Shown here: one piece after another, positions 12,961 through 26,400 of the stretch | How positions within the stretch are numbered: position 1 is the first letter of the stretch | Layout of the letters: every line of letters starts with the position of its first letter | Assembly: GCA_008933995.1 (NCBI GenBank) | Contig: WARS01000025.1 | Location: 5,873,477 to 5,937,476 of the forward strand | Reading direction: 5' to 3' | Length of the DNA: 64,000 bases | DNA from: Datnioides undecimradiatus | Taxonomy: Eukaryota > Chordata > Actinopteri > Lobotiformes > Datnioididae | Notes under the pieces: model-generated | Told to the model about the DNA's origin: nothing | Databases searched by the model: none | The model's input: only the letters and a program-made list of their open reading frames with translations | Program-made: the position numbers and the translations under genes

Positions 12961-13608
12961 TAAAATGAAGAATACATAAATAAATGTTGTTGTAAAAACG
13001 GAGATGTCTGCTCCGGGAGACGGTAAACAGTCATCTACATTCAGTTAAAATGTGTTAATGTTAATATTCTTTTGGACTGTTATATTCAATATTGTCTGTT
13101 TAGGAAATGTGTAATTTGTAATTGTTTACATTTGCTATCGTGTCTGATTTTGCTGTTGTATTATTCGTATATCTCTGTTATATAGGGTATGAACTGTGGT
13201 GTTATATAAAGTGCAAATCCGCGATGTGATATACCGTGATATACAGACCGTATTTTTTCCAATTTCAATTTTATTGCTGTGTTATTTCGAGATTTTTATT
13301 TTTATTTTTTTGCCTAAACAAATGCTGAATTATTTATTAATCTGAGATCAAGTGACTTGTGATAATTTATCTGATTTATTGCAGCCACGTGTAAACAGTG
13401 CAGTGTTTTAGTGGTAATTCAGGATTTGGTCAGTTGTACTTTGCAGCATTTCATCAATTTGGCAACTTTGGCATTTGTATTTGCATGTATTTGTATTTGA
13501 TAACAGGAACATCACAGTGCTGGAGTTTGCAGACTGGGGTCCTGAATGTAACACTGATAAGTTGCTTATTTGTGACGGAGGAGGCGGAAAACAGCCCTGA
13601 ACCCGAAG
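12961..13608 (+). other. ergic2: ergic2 5' intron and UTR
   Basis: AT-rich sequence between the CpG-rich promoter block and the ergic2 start codon. A pyrimidine-leaning acceptor candidate (ttgataacag, ending at 13506) would leave about 102 bases of 5' UTR before the ATG. Other AG sites nearby (for example near 13532) could also serve, so the exact border is open. Confidence 0.4.
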
Positions 13609-16600
13609 ATGAGGCGTCTGTCACGTAGGAAAGCGCTGAGCTTGGTGAAGGAGCTGGACGCCTTCCCCAAAGTGTCGGAGAGCTACGTGGAGACCTCAGC
13701 CTCTGGAGGAACAGGTGAGCTATCTCCGCTGAGGGCAAAGACGTCCGCTCCCTGCTGATAAACCTGCATTTTCCTGAACAGTAAACACCCCGTCTGTCTC
13801 ACCCGCAGTGTCCCTGTTAGCTTTTAGCGCCATGGCGCTTCTGGCCGTCTTAGAGTTCTTCGTTTACAGAGACACTTGGATGAAGTACGAATATGAAGTT
13901 GACAAGGACTTTTCCAGGTAAGCTTTCCAGGTAATTTGCAGCATAGGCCATGGCGTCACTGCAAAACTCACACTGTTCTCTTCCCTCTCATCACTTCCAG
14001 TAAATTAAGAATTAACATTGACATCACAGTCGCCATGAAATGCCAGCGTGAGTACTGTCGCTCACATGCATAATGTACTCATTCAGACGCATCATGGGTG
14101 CTAAACGTTTGCATCCGTTCGTGCAGATGTTGGTGCGGATATTCTGGACCTGGCCGAGACCATGATCACATCCAACGGCCTCCAGTACGAGCCCGTGAGT
14201 TAAGAGCGTTTCCAAACATGAGGTCACGTTTGAGTCCGCGCAGAAGAAGAATTAGAGCTCGGGCTTTCTTCTCACCGCTGCATCTCTCCTCTGTGTATGT
14301 GTGCGCAGGCTATTTTTGAACTGACTCCGCAACAGAGGCTGTGGCAGAGGTAATTAAATCGCTAATGTAACAACAAGGGGTCTGCAAGTGCTCTTGTAAT
14401 GCCTAATAATAGTCACATATAACAGTCAAACGGTGGTGTTTGATGCCTTAGGTTCAGATTAACAGGGCTGTCAAATGATGCATTGTTTTTCTTGTAGCAG
14501 TCCTTATAAATTGCGTTTAAAGGGGGCATGAAAAAAGAAATTCTCTGTCGCGAGCCCTTTAAAGTTCAGACTTATCTTTTTTTTTTTTTAAAAAACTATG
14601 TAGAAAATCTGGATTAGTGAAGTGAGAGCTGTGGCTCGCCGAGATTCCTTTTTGAGAGTGTGTCCTGAGGCGCTCAGGTGTGTCTTACCAACCTGGTTTT
14701 TCCTGTTTTCCCAGGACGTTGATTTTGATACAGAGCAGGCTGAGAGAGGAGCATGCTCTGCAGGAAGTCCTGTACAAAACTCTGCTCAAAGGAGGTCCCA
14801 CCGCCCTGCCGCCACGGTCCGTTTCATTTGTGAAATTTGTGCATTATGCAGCCGGATAGATCCACCGCTAATAATCAATTAAAGAGTTAACTGAATGATG
14901 ATGACTTTTCAATAATTGTCTGTGTGTCTGTGTCTGTGTGTGCAGGGAGGATGCTTCTGTGGAGCCGCTCAACGCCTGCAGGATACACGGGCACGTCTAT
15001 GTCAACAAGGTCGCAGGGAACCTACACATCACCGTGGGAAAGTAAGAGGCTGCATGCGGGGGAAAAGGGCGCTGACAGATTTAAATGGAGGGTCGTTCAG
15101 CTCCGCATAACGACTGCGGTGCGCGATCCAAAAAAGAAAAAAGACATCATATCTATATATTTTATGCTTTTCTACCCTTTCTTCCCCTTTTAGGCCCATT
15201 CACCATCCCCAGGGTCACGCCCATATCGCAGCTTTTGTGAGCCACGAGAGTACGTAACTGTTCTGCATGCGTTTTCTTTGGCTTGTTAAGAAAATACGAA
15301 TGAATATTGGATGTAAAAGCTGATTTTTACATCAATATTACTATTAAAAGTGGCATCGTGTATGTGTGAAACAGCACAGATCTATACGGGCCTAAAAGCA
15401 AAAGGTAATTTTCACTTACAGCTTGCTCAGTGCTTCCCTGCCGCCTTGACTGAACCCCAGCGTCCTCCCCTCTCTGCATTACAGCGTACAACTTCTCTCA
15501 TCGAATAGACCATTTGTCTTTTGGGGAGGAGATACCCGGCATCATCAATCCTCTGGACGGCACCGAGAAAATCACCTATAACAGTGAGTCACCGCCAGTT
15601 TTCCACAGACGGGAGAGGGTGAAACACACGATGAAGCGGTTTCCTGCAGGATTAATGTCGCGCTGAGACATTTATTGAGTCGTCCCAAGCTCACCTTGCG
15701 TGATCGTTAGAAATAAAAGACAAGAGCAGTGCAACGGAGTCGACTGAGCTTCCCCGCGTGAAACTGATGTAAAACCCTAAAATATTAAATACTTTCACAC
15801 ATTATTCTCATGCTGTGTGTTTCCCTGCAGATAACCAGATGTTCCAGTACTTCATCACTGTGGTTCCAACCAGACTGAACACATACAAGATCTCCGCGGA
15901 CACACACCAGTTTTCTGTGACCGAGCGGGTGAGTAACCCCCAAAACATCACATGATGCCTAATTAAGGTGACTAAAAGAGATGTGGAAGGCTGGATCATC
16001 ACTAATCATCATCACGCTGTCGGATTTGAAGGAGCGGGTCATAAACCACGCAGCGGGCAGCCACGGGGTCTCCGGCATCTTCGTGAAGTACGACACCAGC
16101 TCGCTGATGGTGACGGTCAGCGAGCAGCACATGCCGCTGTGGCAGTTCCTGGTGCGACTGTGCGGCATTGTCGGGGGTATTTTCTCCACGACAGGCAAGT
16201 CCGAAAACCCGAAACGCATATTTATATTTAATTTGTTCGTTTGGCAGCGACGGCAGAGATAAACGCTGTCGCACAGGAAGGAATTGGGGTTAATTGACAG
16301 CGTCTGCTTCAAGTGCTTTGATTTAATGTACACTTTCAAATTAAAAGCATCTAAATTCCGACACGTTCCTCTGTCTTTGAAGGCATGCTCCACGGGCTTG
16401 TTGGCTTCTGTTTTGATGTTGTCTGCTGTCGCTTCAAACTTGGAGCCTATCGGCCCAGAGAGGTGAGTCTTCGCCGCTCTTCCCCAGTAAGCGGGTCGCC
16501 CCCTCTGTCGAGCTTTATTAAGTCACTGTCAACGTCACGTTAAAGTGGATCTAACAGCCAATCCTGCGCTCAATCTGTCGCAGGATGTGCAGCTTCACAA

Positions 16601-16664
16601 CCAGATGAACCATCTGAACCACCACCAGAATCCCCTGTTGGCTGACAACGTCCCTCAGGACTAG
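13609..16664 (+). CDS. ergic2: Endoplasmic reticulum-Golgi intermediate compartment protein 2
   Basis: Membrane protein that cycles between ER, ERGIC and cis-Golgi with ERGIC1/ERGIC3 as a cargo receptor complex in COPII/COPI traffic. Thirteen coding exons: 13609-13714, 13809-13917, 14001-14047, 14127-14194, 14309-14349, 14715-14816, 14946-15041, 15194-15249, 15485-15583, 15831-15928, 16032-16194, 16383-16462, 16584-16664. They join in phase to 1146 bases, 381 residues plus TAG; human ERGIC2 has 377. The start gives MRRLSRRKALSLVKELDAFP, as in human. Transmembrane segments lie at about residues 36-55 and 312-340, with a large lumenal domain between them containing the family motif HRIDHLSFG. 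The cytosolic tails are short at both ends; the C-terminal tail differs most from human. One intron is GC-AG (16195-16382) and one donor is the weak GTCCGT (14817). The gene is compact, with most introns 80-370 bases. Confidence 0.96.
14350..14714 (+). other. ergic2: ergic2 intron 5, the longest of the gene
   Basis: Bounded by AG|GTAATT and a cccag acceptor. It contains a T-run near 14578-14590 but no coding or RNA feature that I recognise. Confidence 0.7.
16195..16382 (+). other. ergic2: ergic2 intron 11 with GC-AG splice borders
   Basis: The reading frame of exon 11 ends in ...ACG ACA G, and the conserved protein continues (STTG-MLHG) only at 16383 after a gaag acceptor. The base pair after the exon is GC, in the context CAG|GCAAGT, which is exactly the consensus of U2-type GC-AG introns. 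No GT donor nearby preserves both frame and conserved residues. The intron is 188 bases long. Confidence 0.85.
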
Positions 16665-17085
16665 CAGGTCTCACCAGCGACCAGGCGTTTTCTGCTGGTT
16701 CTACCTTCTGCACGGTTCAGCGGCGAGCTGAGTTAATGAAGGGAGGAGAAGGAGAGAGGGCTTCACCGTCACAGGATGTCCTGTGTTATTTGTTGTTTGT
16801 TCAGGTTGTGTTATTTATTGTTTATGTGTTACCCCGTGTCATGAAATGAAATTGTCCCTTGGGTGAAGCTGTGTTAAACACTGTGTTGTTACCCAGAACA
16901 GTAGAGTTCACATCAGGTCATCGCACTTCAGGAAATATTTCTTTTTGGCGTCTGTTTCTCAAGAAATGCTGGTGTTGTTTTCTGTTCCGTTTGCTGTGAA
17001 GACACATTACTGTATGCTGTTTGTTGGGTTATCTCAACTCCATTAAAGTTTAAATATCCTAATAAAGAAATACCGGTGCACTTGT
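16665..17085 (+). terminator. ergic2: ergic2 3' UTR and poly(A) signal
   Basis: Sequence after the TAG stop contains a canonical AATAAA at 17061-17066, followed within 30 bases by GT-containing sequence (cttgtgtttt), as expected for cleavage and polyadenylation near 17080-17090. This gives a 3' UTR of about 420 bases. Confidence 0.65.
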
Positions 17086-18250
17086 GTTTTAGAGATAATG
17101 TGGAAAAATGTTTAATAGTTCTCAAGAAGCGAACCATAAAATGATGCTGCTCAGGTCTGATGGTTGATTTCACTGTCGGGAGATGAGATAATTGCACCAA
17201 TTTATAAATTATGTGTAAAGTTTCTATATAGATTTTAAAGGATATGGTGAATTACTCAAATCCTAATTCCTCCTTATCGTCTACTGAGCAAAACAATACT
17301 AATGATGATACTAATGATTATCTGTAGCAGCAGCGTTCAGACAATCTCTCCACCCCCCCATCCGAACCAATATTTAAGAGGTGGATCGTGCTATTGCTTG
17401 TAACTGGTATTTAAAATGCAGCAAGTGAGGGTGTTGGTCAACTAACACGTTTATAAAAAGCATGAACAGCCTGAAAATGGAGGAAAATCAGGTAAATTGA
17501 AGGCTGCAGATACCTCAAGAGAAGATCAGGGCAACAGAACTGAAAGCAGGACTCTTGTATAGTTCAAACTGCTACTCTACATAAAAGGCTGAAAAAGTAC
17601 ACCTGTGATTTAGTGTTGCATTTAAAAGACCAGGATGTCATGATTTTTAGTCTCTAGTATGAATTACGCTCCAAAAACCCCAGATCCTACATTTCCCATA
17701 GTTCAATCAGACAGCATCTCCTGTTAGAGACGCTCATCTGAAAAGCCAAGAATAAAAAAAAAAAAATATATATTTATCAGTAAAATGGTCATTTTGAGGT
17801 TTGGTAAAGAGACTGTATGGTGAGGCAGAAGGCAAGTTTAATGGACCGCAGCACACTTGCACTGTTTTCTTTTTAGTTTATTTCAGTTTTGCCAAGCAGA
17901 CTTGAATGAAGTGTTGTCAGAGCAGGGAATGAAGGTGGTCAAACAGTTTGCAAATGACACCAAAAAGCATAAGATGGAAGTAACTGGTTATGTGTTGCTG
18001 CAGTTCGTTACAAACAGGAGCTCCAGCCTGGGGGGGGGGGTTTCCTGTGCCAGCAGTGCTCTGCATTTGGTTTGCAAATTCGGTCAAACAGACACACAGA
18101 CGAGCAAAACTCCATAACGACACCAGTACAAAAAGCCCTGTAGCTCTGCAAGAACAATTCTGAGCAAACCACTTCACGCAGGCCTCGCACGACCGCAGAC
18201 ATGTTGGTTCGCTCTGAAATTAAGAGGACGGTTACCATGACTACACCACA
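17086..18250. other. Tail-to-tail spacer between ergic2 and the reductase gene
   Basis: About 1.2 kb of AT-rich sequence with an A-run at about 17754-17766 and a G-run near 18031-18040. An open frame at 17857-18117 on the plus strand reads as normal-looking protein for about 40 residues. It has no family that I recognise and lies between the two 3' ends, so I do not call it a gene. Confidence 0.45.
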
Positions 18251-20475
18251 AACATGGGCTTTGCATAAACATTTATTTAGTTTTGTCCCTTTTCTCCCAT
18301 AAAGGCTCATAACTGTTGTGTGTGTGTGTGTTTGTATCCTGTCAAGAGTCAAGCCTTGCAATACATACAATGCTGTACACAGTTTTCTCCTTTGTTTAGT
18401 AAAAATCAGACTTGCCTGTCACACTTAACACTTTTGGTAGACTCTGTGGGAAGCTCTGTGGCGGCATCCTGCGAAGACACTCACCAAGCAAATAAAAATC
18501 AACAGTCAATACATTTTTTTTTTTTGGTAGTCTATAAGAATAATATGTAGAGCAACTATTTACAGATCTTCCAAACTGGGGTCAAGAAAGTAATACCAGG
18601 AGGGCTTTAAGTTCCTCATTTATAACCTCGCACTTTTGTAATTTAGGTCCAGACTAACATAGAAGTCACAGTTAATGTAGGGCGACCCTCAGGGCGTTGT
18701 ACTTGGTCCAATACGTCTTACCATGTTTTTCCTGTTTTGACAGGATCATTTGCAGCTGCAGCGTGAACTTACATTGCAGTCAACTGTAATGATCCGTAAT
18801 GCTCCGTGTGTTGTCCCGTAAACTAGCTGACACAAGTTGTTCTTGATGTTTGTCTATGGAAATGAAGCTGAGCAGCTCTTTTTTTTTTTGACCAAGCCTA
18901 AAATCTGCTTTCTCTCACAGAAAGGGGTCGACCTTCATGACCTCCTCAAACATACAAATACATTATTATTGAGCCATATCAGACAAAACCTCTCCAGTCT
19001 CCAGAGGCCTGCCTCAAGAACTACAAGAAATTTTCTTCCAGCCCAATTTTTTTTAGAGATCTTTTTGAATGTTTTTGGAGAAATACTTTCAGAACAAATG
19101 CGTTCGTTAAACCACCATCATGGGTTTTTCAAGCTTCTCTGGCTGATTGTTGAACAGAGAAACAGGTGTTTTCCCACTGTGACTCCAATGTAACACTAAC
19201 ACACAGGAGGAACAAACTGGGGCCAGGTCTCCTCCATCTTTCCTTGGTCCCCCCCCCCCCAACCTCAAATACCTACAACCATGTACACGGATCACTGGTA
19301 TTGGACTTATTTAACTGGACCCAATTCTTGGACTTCTAAATTTGGGATTTACTCAATTAGCGTTGGCTCTTTTCAGATCACATCGGTTATATTTGGCATT
19401 TCTAACTACTCCAATTACATCTTCCCCACCTATGGCTCCTACTTATCCCTCTTTGAAATGCATTTTGTCGTTTTGGGTGAGTTTGTCTTAGAAAACTTGC
19501 GCTCTGTTGGGAACATTGTACAGTTTGTCACTCTGGGCTATACAAATAAACTCGACTCTGATGTACTCTTATTTATATATAATACACTGCCAAGGTCTAC
19601 CGCGTATATCAGACTAGCCTTTGACGCAAGTATAAAGATGTAAAAGTAGTAAACTTAGTTTCAGTACAAACTGCTGTACAAACAGGCAAAAAGTGGATGA
19701 GCATTCAAACAAACAAAGGTTTATGTTCAAAGACGTACTGATGTTTTTCATCTGTGTGTGAGTACGTGACGACCTCAACAGCAGGGACGGTGGCAGATCT
19801 GTATGTTTTGATATATATATTGACTTGTGTGGTAAGAATTTAGCTTTAATACTGGTTTCAATCATGCGTGGATTGGCCTCGAGACTGAACCACCACTTGC
19901 TTTTCGTTTTTGGGTGTAATCTTAAAAAAAGGCAGTAGATACACGTGTGTAATGCAAGACATACAGATATCCAGATCGCCTGCGTATTAAAGAGAGGAGT
20001 TGGATATCCCCGCGGTAGAAAACAGAGAACCAAAAATTTATCCTGTAGAAATCGTCCTCGACTGAAGCACTGCCGTATTTCAAGTATGAAAAAAAAAATT
20101 ATCACAAGGCAAGGCAATGTACCGAGATTTAAGAGGGTGGGAAGGAAAATGGAAGTCACACAAAAGGCTTATTGTTGCATATATAATTGGCCACTTTCAG
20201 AAGGAAACGGGAGGTACAAAATGAACGACAACACTTTTTTTTTTTGGACGGGATCTGGTGACTGAACAGTGCAGGTACTGGTGACAGATTTCCAAACTAA
20301 ACAAGTAATTCATGGCTAGTTAGACCTCTTTTTTGTCCCCCCCCCCCATGCTGATCCACACTCAAAGGAGGATTTAGAGTGTCCTTTGTGAATGGTCAGA
20401 GTCTCTGATGTTACTTCCTTCTGGCAGCTAAAGGTGAGCGCCGCCGTCTCTCTGGCTCGAGACGGTGAGGAAGAC
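18251..20475 (-). terminator. far2: Probable long 3' UTR and poly(A) signal of the reductase gene
   Basis: On the minus strand an AATAAA (plus-strand TTTATT at 18272-18277) is followed by a GT-rich stretch (tgtttgtggtgt), a good downstream element. If it is used, the 3' UTR is about 2.2 kb. The interval contains T-, A- and C-runs and no coding exon. An earlier, non-canonical site is possible, so the extent is tentative. Confidence 0.4.
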
Positions 20476-23400
20476 TCAGTTGGTTAAGGTGCTGGATGCG
20501 CGGAAGTAGGAGAGGAACTTGAAACAGAGGCTGACCACAAAGTACCAGATGTTCCTGGCCATCTGGGAGCGGGCGATAAACACCCTCCAGATGAAAACGA
20601 CCAGCACGGTGTTGAAGGTGTAGCGGATGTTCCTCAGTCTGGGTGGGGAGGAACAAGGCAGGAAACGATGTAAGGATTTAAAAACACAGAGATAATGGTA
20701 CAAACATTGAACTTTGTTCTGTATGTGCATTTCCACCACAATATTAAGTTAAATAAGAGTCTCTGATTAAGTGCTGCATTAAAAATGTAACTGGGGTGTT
20801 ATCAAAACATTGTTTAATAGACAAAACAATACATAATTAATGGACTGATCGCTTTTCTGTGATGATGTAGTCAACTTACTTCCTCAGATGCTGCCTGGCA
20901 GCGGGAATGTCGGACATGTCTTCATTCAGGACGTACTTCTTGGTGCCGATGCAGTAGTTCTCAATGTACTCAGGCCAGTTCAGCTGGCGCACGTCGAAGT
21001 TAAACGTCTGCATGACGGGAAAGATAATCAGCGAGTGAGTTGAGACAAAACCAGAAGCTACCGTTTCGTTTGTGATTGGAGGCAATTGTGAAGTTCCACT
21101 CTGACTCACTAGATGGAGCAACAGCCTCCACAATAACACTAACAGGTAGTTAGTTATCCCAGTGAAGAGAATAGAAATGCTTTGGTACAATACAAGCAGC
21201 TTAAAATTACACTTAAGCACAGTATTTAAGTGAGTTTGCTTATTTATCTTCTACAGCTGTACTTTGAGCTTGTTGTAACCCGCACAGGTTTATAACGGCC
21301 ATTCAGACGAGAATTGTGATGATGAATTATGATTTAATTTGTGGATCTAACAGTCTGAAGCTTTATAAACTTAGAGGCGGTAACAGTTGGCATGAAACGG
21401 CGGCGTGTAACGCGGATAAGCCAGCCTACCTTCCTGTCCTCTGGGGTCAGCTGACTCATCAGCATGGTCAAGTTCTCAGAGTTCCACTCCCAGTCCTGGC
21501 TGCTGAAATACTCCAGCAGGCTGATGGCCTTGTGCAGACGGTTGAAGATGCGCATCATCCTGAAGCGAGACAAGGTCAGAGGTCACCACACACTTAGACG
21601 ACTCTAGATCTCACGAATGAGACTGAGAAGTGTCGGTCTTACTGCGGCTTTTGTCCGGAGAGTCGCAGGAAGAGGTCGTAGATGAGGGCCGGGAACTTGT
21701 GGCTGACCAGGATCCAGTACTGGTTGATGAGATAGTTGGAGGTGATGTTGGCGTTGGGCCGGCGGAAAGCCTGCTCCAGCGGGTTCCTCTTGAAGGACGA
21801 CATCACATGGTGCTCTGCGAAAGGTGCAGAGTGGAGCGGGTCGATCAGACGACAGAATGCAGTATTTATTGAAGGCTAAAGGAAAAGTCACATCTAAAAG
21901 TGCTAAATGCTAACTGCGCTTTAGCCTCAGTTTGTGTCTGTTACCATTTATTTCATATTTCTAATATCAACTTATTCAGTCATAAAAATAATGAAAATAA
22001 CCACCAACGAGAGTCAATTTAAACCAAAACGCTCCCATTACTGCGTAGAAACAGGGTTAGAAGAGTCTCAGACGCTTCTCTCTGTGACTTCAGTGTAACA
22101 GTTATATAAGGGAGGCATAAACAAATTCTCCTCTTGCTTTAGAAGTCAGTGGAAAGGTGAGCATCCCATGATGAAATGTGTGAGTTTCACCAAGCAGAAA
22201 CAATGAAATGGGTAAATACACAGACGGCAGTTCCTATACAAGGATCATGACTTCCAGGAACCACGGCTGGCCTTAATCATAACACGATCTTCGGCTCCGG
22301 TTCTCAGGGGAATATCAGGCGGAAAAGCAGCCGCGCATCGGCTTCCCCCGCTGGGCAGCACAGCCGGCCCCTCCTCCTCCTCCTCCTCCTCCACCTCCCA
22401 GAAGTCAGCCATCCACAGGCGCAGGGAGCAGCCATGTGACTGCAGACATTACATCACACACACACACACAGCACGCAAACTAGGCCTTGCACCGTTTGTT
22501 TCCATGGCAACAGATATGTGGCGGTTTGCAGGGGCAGAGATGACCAGATCCGAGGTGACAGCCAGCTGTGGCCCGGCCTCCCCCTTGCAGCCTGGTCGGG
22601 AGTATCGCCGCTAACCTTGAGCTGCCCTCGGAGGTCGGAGTGGAAACGAGGATCTGGATCCTGAAGCTTTATTCTATTTTAAATTTCATACTCGGGGAAA
22701 ATGATTTTCTATCGTCTCATATTGTTTTGTGGGTCTCTAATCCTGTGTTTCAGATTAGCTTCATTCCTGCTTCCTCTTTCGGGCCAGTGAGATTACAGAA
22801 CGCGGCTCCTCTTTCATAACGCTGAGTTGCGGCGATGAGACCTAATCCTGCTACGAGCCATCTGGTAGCAATTTCCTCGGTGAAGGGAGCATGTTCGCTA
22901 ATCTGGGAGGAAACGGGAGGCAAAGAGAGGGTCCCCTTGTCATCCTGCCAGCCCGACATCCACGGCCCTCTAATCCCACTGTATCTGATGACCGCTGGGA
23001 TGGAAACAAAGAGCTTTCACTCTCCATGTGTCATGTCATCGCAGCTACCGTGTCCTCAAAATAAGAAGAGTTATCACAAACCAAACCGGCTGTGATCACC
23101 GGTTCGTCTCAACTGCACCTAAATCAGTTGATGTTTAATTGAATTTAGTAAAAACATTAATTATAATACAAACTACTACTACTTGAGATGAAGATCAGAA
23201 GCATTCCCAGCAGAATCTACTTGGATATCACAGTAAACTCATCCTCAATACTGATGCATCAATGTGCATTTTGCTGTTACAGCTGCTCATTCTGCCGTTT
23301 GGTCGTTTCCTCCAGCGGGTTCCAACATGAGACGCCCCATTTTTCAGCCTCTCCGGTCTTTGTTTTTGTGAGACACAAAAAGTTTAGAGGGGGCTCGTCT

Positions 23401-26400
23401 CTTTGGCGGAGCAGCTCAAACATCGGACACACGACCAGAGACGAGACGCTGTTGTTTTTAGTTACTGTAGGTCACTAAATGTAAGTGTAAAGCTGCATTT
23501 CAGTACAGTGTATACACACACACTGAAATTAAAATGGTGAAATCACTGTGCTAACATATGATAGGAGTGTATCCAGTGTATCCTGCCACGCTAGCTCTGT
23601 GAAGCTCCACTTGTGCAAACTGATGCTAGGAGCTACATGCTAACATGCTCACAATGACAGTTTGAAAATGCTAATGTTCAGCAAGTGGAGAGTGTGTCTG
23701 CATGCTAATTTCTTTTGCATCGCACGTTTTTGGTTATAAACCAAGGGCGTCTCGATCAAAACCCCAAGCAATCTACAGTCTCGTGGGAGAGGTTAAAATA
23801 CGCCTCTTCAGAATTAAAATAAATAATTCAACATCGCATTAAAAATACCACAAAAGCCCAAGTGATCTGTTGTAAGACCCGTGGGTAAAAGCTAATAAAG
23901 CAAAGATGGTTTAAGGGCAGAGACGCTCCCAGGCCCAGTTTCACAGCCGAAACCTTTAAAAATGATAAAGCTTATTATTTCAAACTGTGATCCAAACATA
24001 TCCAGAACTTTCTTATAATAAGGAATTATAGGTCAAGCCTCCCACCGACACCCTCCAACTGTCAAATCCCTCTCCTGTGTCTCTCCAGCAGGTGGCAGCC
24101 GCTCCCCACGAGAGCCCCCCCCGACCGCAAAACGACACGACTTTAACTACATCACGGCGACATTATGTCACACCGCCGGGGTATTGATTTGTGATGATGA
24201 GCCGGGACAACAGTGCTGTGGGACGCCAGCAGGCGCAGACGAAACAGCTCTATAAACATCCGCCCGCAGTGACAGGTTTCTATTACCTTTAAAGCAGGAC
24301 GGCCAGAGCGGTGTACCTACCGATCTCTCCCCAGTGGAACGGGTTGATGCCGCCGGTCGTGCAGTTGTACACCAGAGCTGATTTAGGCCTGCAGGGTGCG
24401 GGAGAAGAAGGTCACGATGGTAATAACGGCAACAAAAAGGCGCATTAGACTACATTTCCTGGTGAAACTGCGCCGTAGGAGCAGTCTCAGCGGGTAATTC
24501 ACGGGCGTGTGTGACTGTGAGACGACACATGCAGACCTTAAACAGAGAAGATAATGAATTAGCCTCTTAAATCCAATGTGCGGGGGGTCAATACTTAACT
24601 TTTATCTTTCTGTTTTCCCTCTGAAAACAAGTGCAGGGCGTCAGGCACATGAACATGTGATCTGTTTGACATATGTTTGTCTGCATCGTTTTCAGCTTTA
24701 TGTGTTGTCTGACATCTGCTTCGCCCTCCTCATTCTCTCCGGTGTGAGAAGTCAGACCCAGCCGGCTTCAGCCAGGAAGTCAGCGAGATGTTTTCTGGGT
24801 AAGCGGTGACTAAGACGTTTCCACGGAAAAAAACTTCTGCCATGACTTGTTTCTCTGTTCCAACTTGCTGTTGGACTCCTTTCCTGGTATGAACTTAGAG
24901 TTTAAACGTAGCCTGAGTTTGACTAATCTTCCACATTAACATTGTTTTCAACAAAATTCTCCATATTTCATCTAAAAGAGGGAACTTTATACTAAAATCA
25001 TGTCCCACACCCTTAAAACACATGACCTTTTCATATCAGGAAATCCACCTTAAATAGTTAGCTGTTAGCTAAAATAGTTTTAAAAGATAAAAACCAGTCT
25101 CCTCCAGTTTGTAACAAGCTCCAACTTTTATGATATCAGCCTGAAACTCTTGTTTGCCTCAAACTCAGGCGGTGCTGCACTTCTTTAGAAAACTGTATTT
25201 TACCTAATTTTATGCTTTCTATGAACTCTATTTTTAAATATTATACCCATTACCATCATCCCTTTTATTCTATATCTTGTGTTTTTCTCCGTGTTCCTAT
25301 TTCCAATAATTTAAGATCATTAAAAATATGGTGGGTTTATCAGCCACCATATTTCTTTTAATCATGACCTCCTATACCTGCTTTCATGCATCTTTATCCC
25401 ATTTTAAATGTAATTATAATACGATTTTCATTTTCCTTCAATCACAGCGTCTCGTCCCTGTTTTCAATATTCATTCTGTCATTACTAGGTGAAACACTTC
25501 TTGTGTGAAAGGCGCTTTACAAGTAACATTTAATAACAGACGGTCTTATTATAAAACAATGATGACGAGCAGTGACTTTATTCTTTAAACAGGTAGCGGA
25601 GCTCACCTGTGCACGGCGGTGTACCAGCCGGCAGCCAGGGTGAGGTTGATGACCACGTCGACAGGGATCAGATCAGCCACGGCGTCGTTGTTGGCCCTCA
25701 TGGTGCGCAAGATCCCCTTCCCAGCCTGGCGTCAGAAGAGCAACATCTCAGACCTCTGAAACTCGTCTGTGTGTGGTTTGAGAAAAGCTCCGAGATGCAA
25801 AAGCAGCTTTTTTTTTTTACTCACAGCTATGAAGACGCCGCTGGGCCCGTTGAAGTTGTCGATCCAACCCTGAGGAGAGGAGCAGAGGCCACGAGTAAAT
25901 CCTTAGAGACAGGACAGACGCAGCAGCATGTGTGTGAACAGAAACATGTATGTGGTTGTGTGCGTGCTGAATCAGCGGGTCATGTTACTTCCTGTTGTGG
26001 CAGAACAAGGGTGGGGGCAGCAGCGATTGTCGACTTCAATTAGAGGTCATTAAAAATGGATGAAACCACTGGTTATAGACTGCTGCAGATTCCAGCGCGT
26101 CGGGCTGGAGAGCCGCCGTGCGGTCGGTCTTGTCCTGGGTCTAATAATACGCTCTGCTGCTGATAGAATGCAAAGATGAACCGGCGACTGAGGCCAGCGT
26201 TGTTTTTAGCACCACAATCTGCTGGTGGCGGCGCGCCAGCCTACGGCGGCGGGTCGATCTTTGAACTGATATGCTGCATCATACGTGTCGGTTAAATGAC
26301 AGAGCTGGATGCAGATTCGAGCTGTAAACGCGCCTCAAATAGACACAAAACATATAAATAGGCAGCCCCGACCCGCCCCCCCCCAACCCCCCGTTTGCCC

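Larger units (their letters stand above)
21815..24320 (-). other. far2: far2 intron 7 (2.5 kb)
   Basis: Contains a (CTC)n microsatellite at 22371-22392 and a GC-rich patch around 22270-22400. A degraded fish interspersed repeat lies at 23582-23720 and is listed separately. No coding exon was seen. Confidence 0.65.

Noticed and set aside
17857..18117. 86-codon plus-strand frame with a protein-like first half
   Set aside because: It lies between two convergent 3' ends, ends in low-complexity glycine codons and has no known family.
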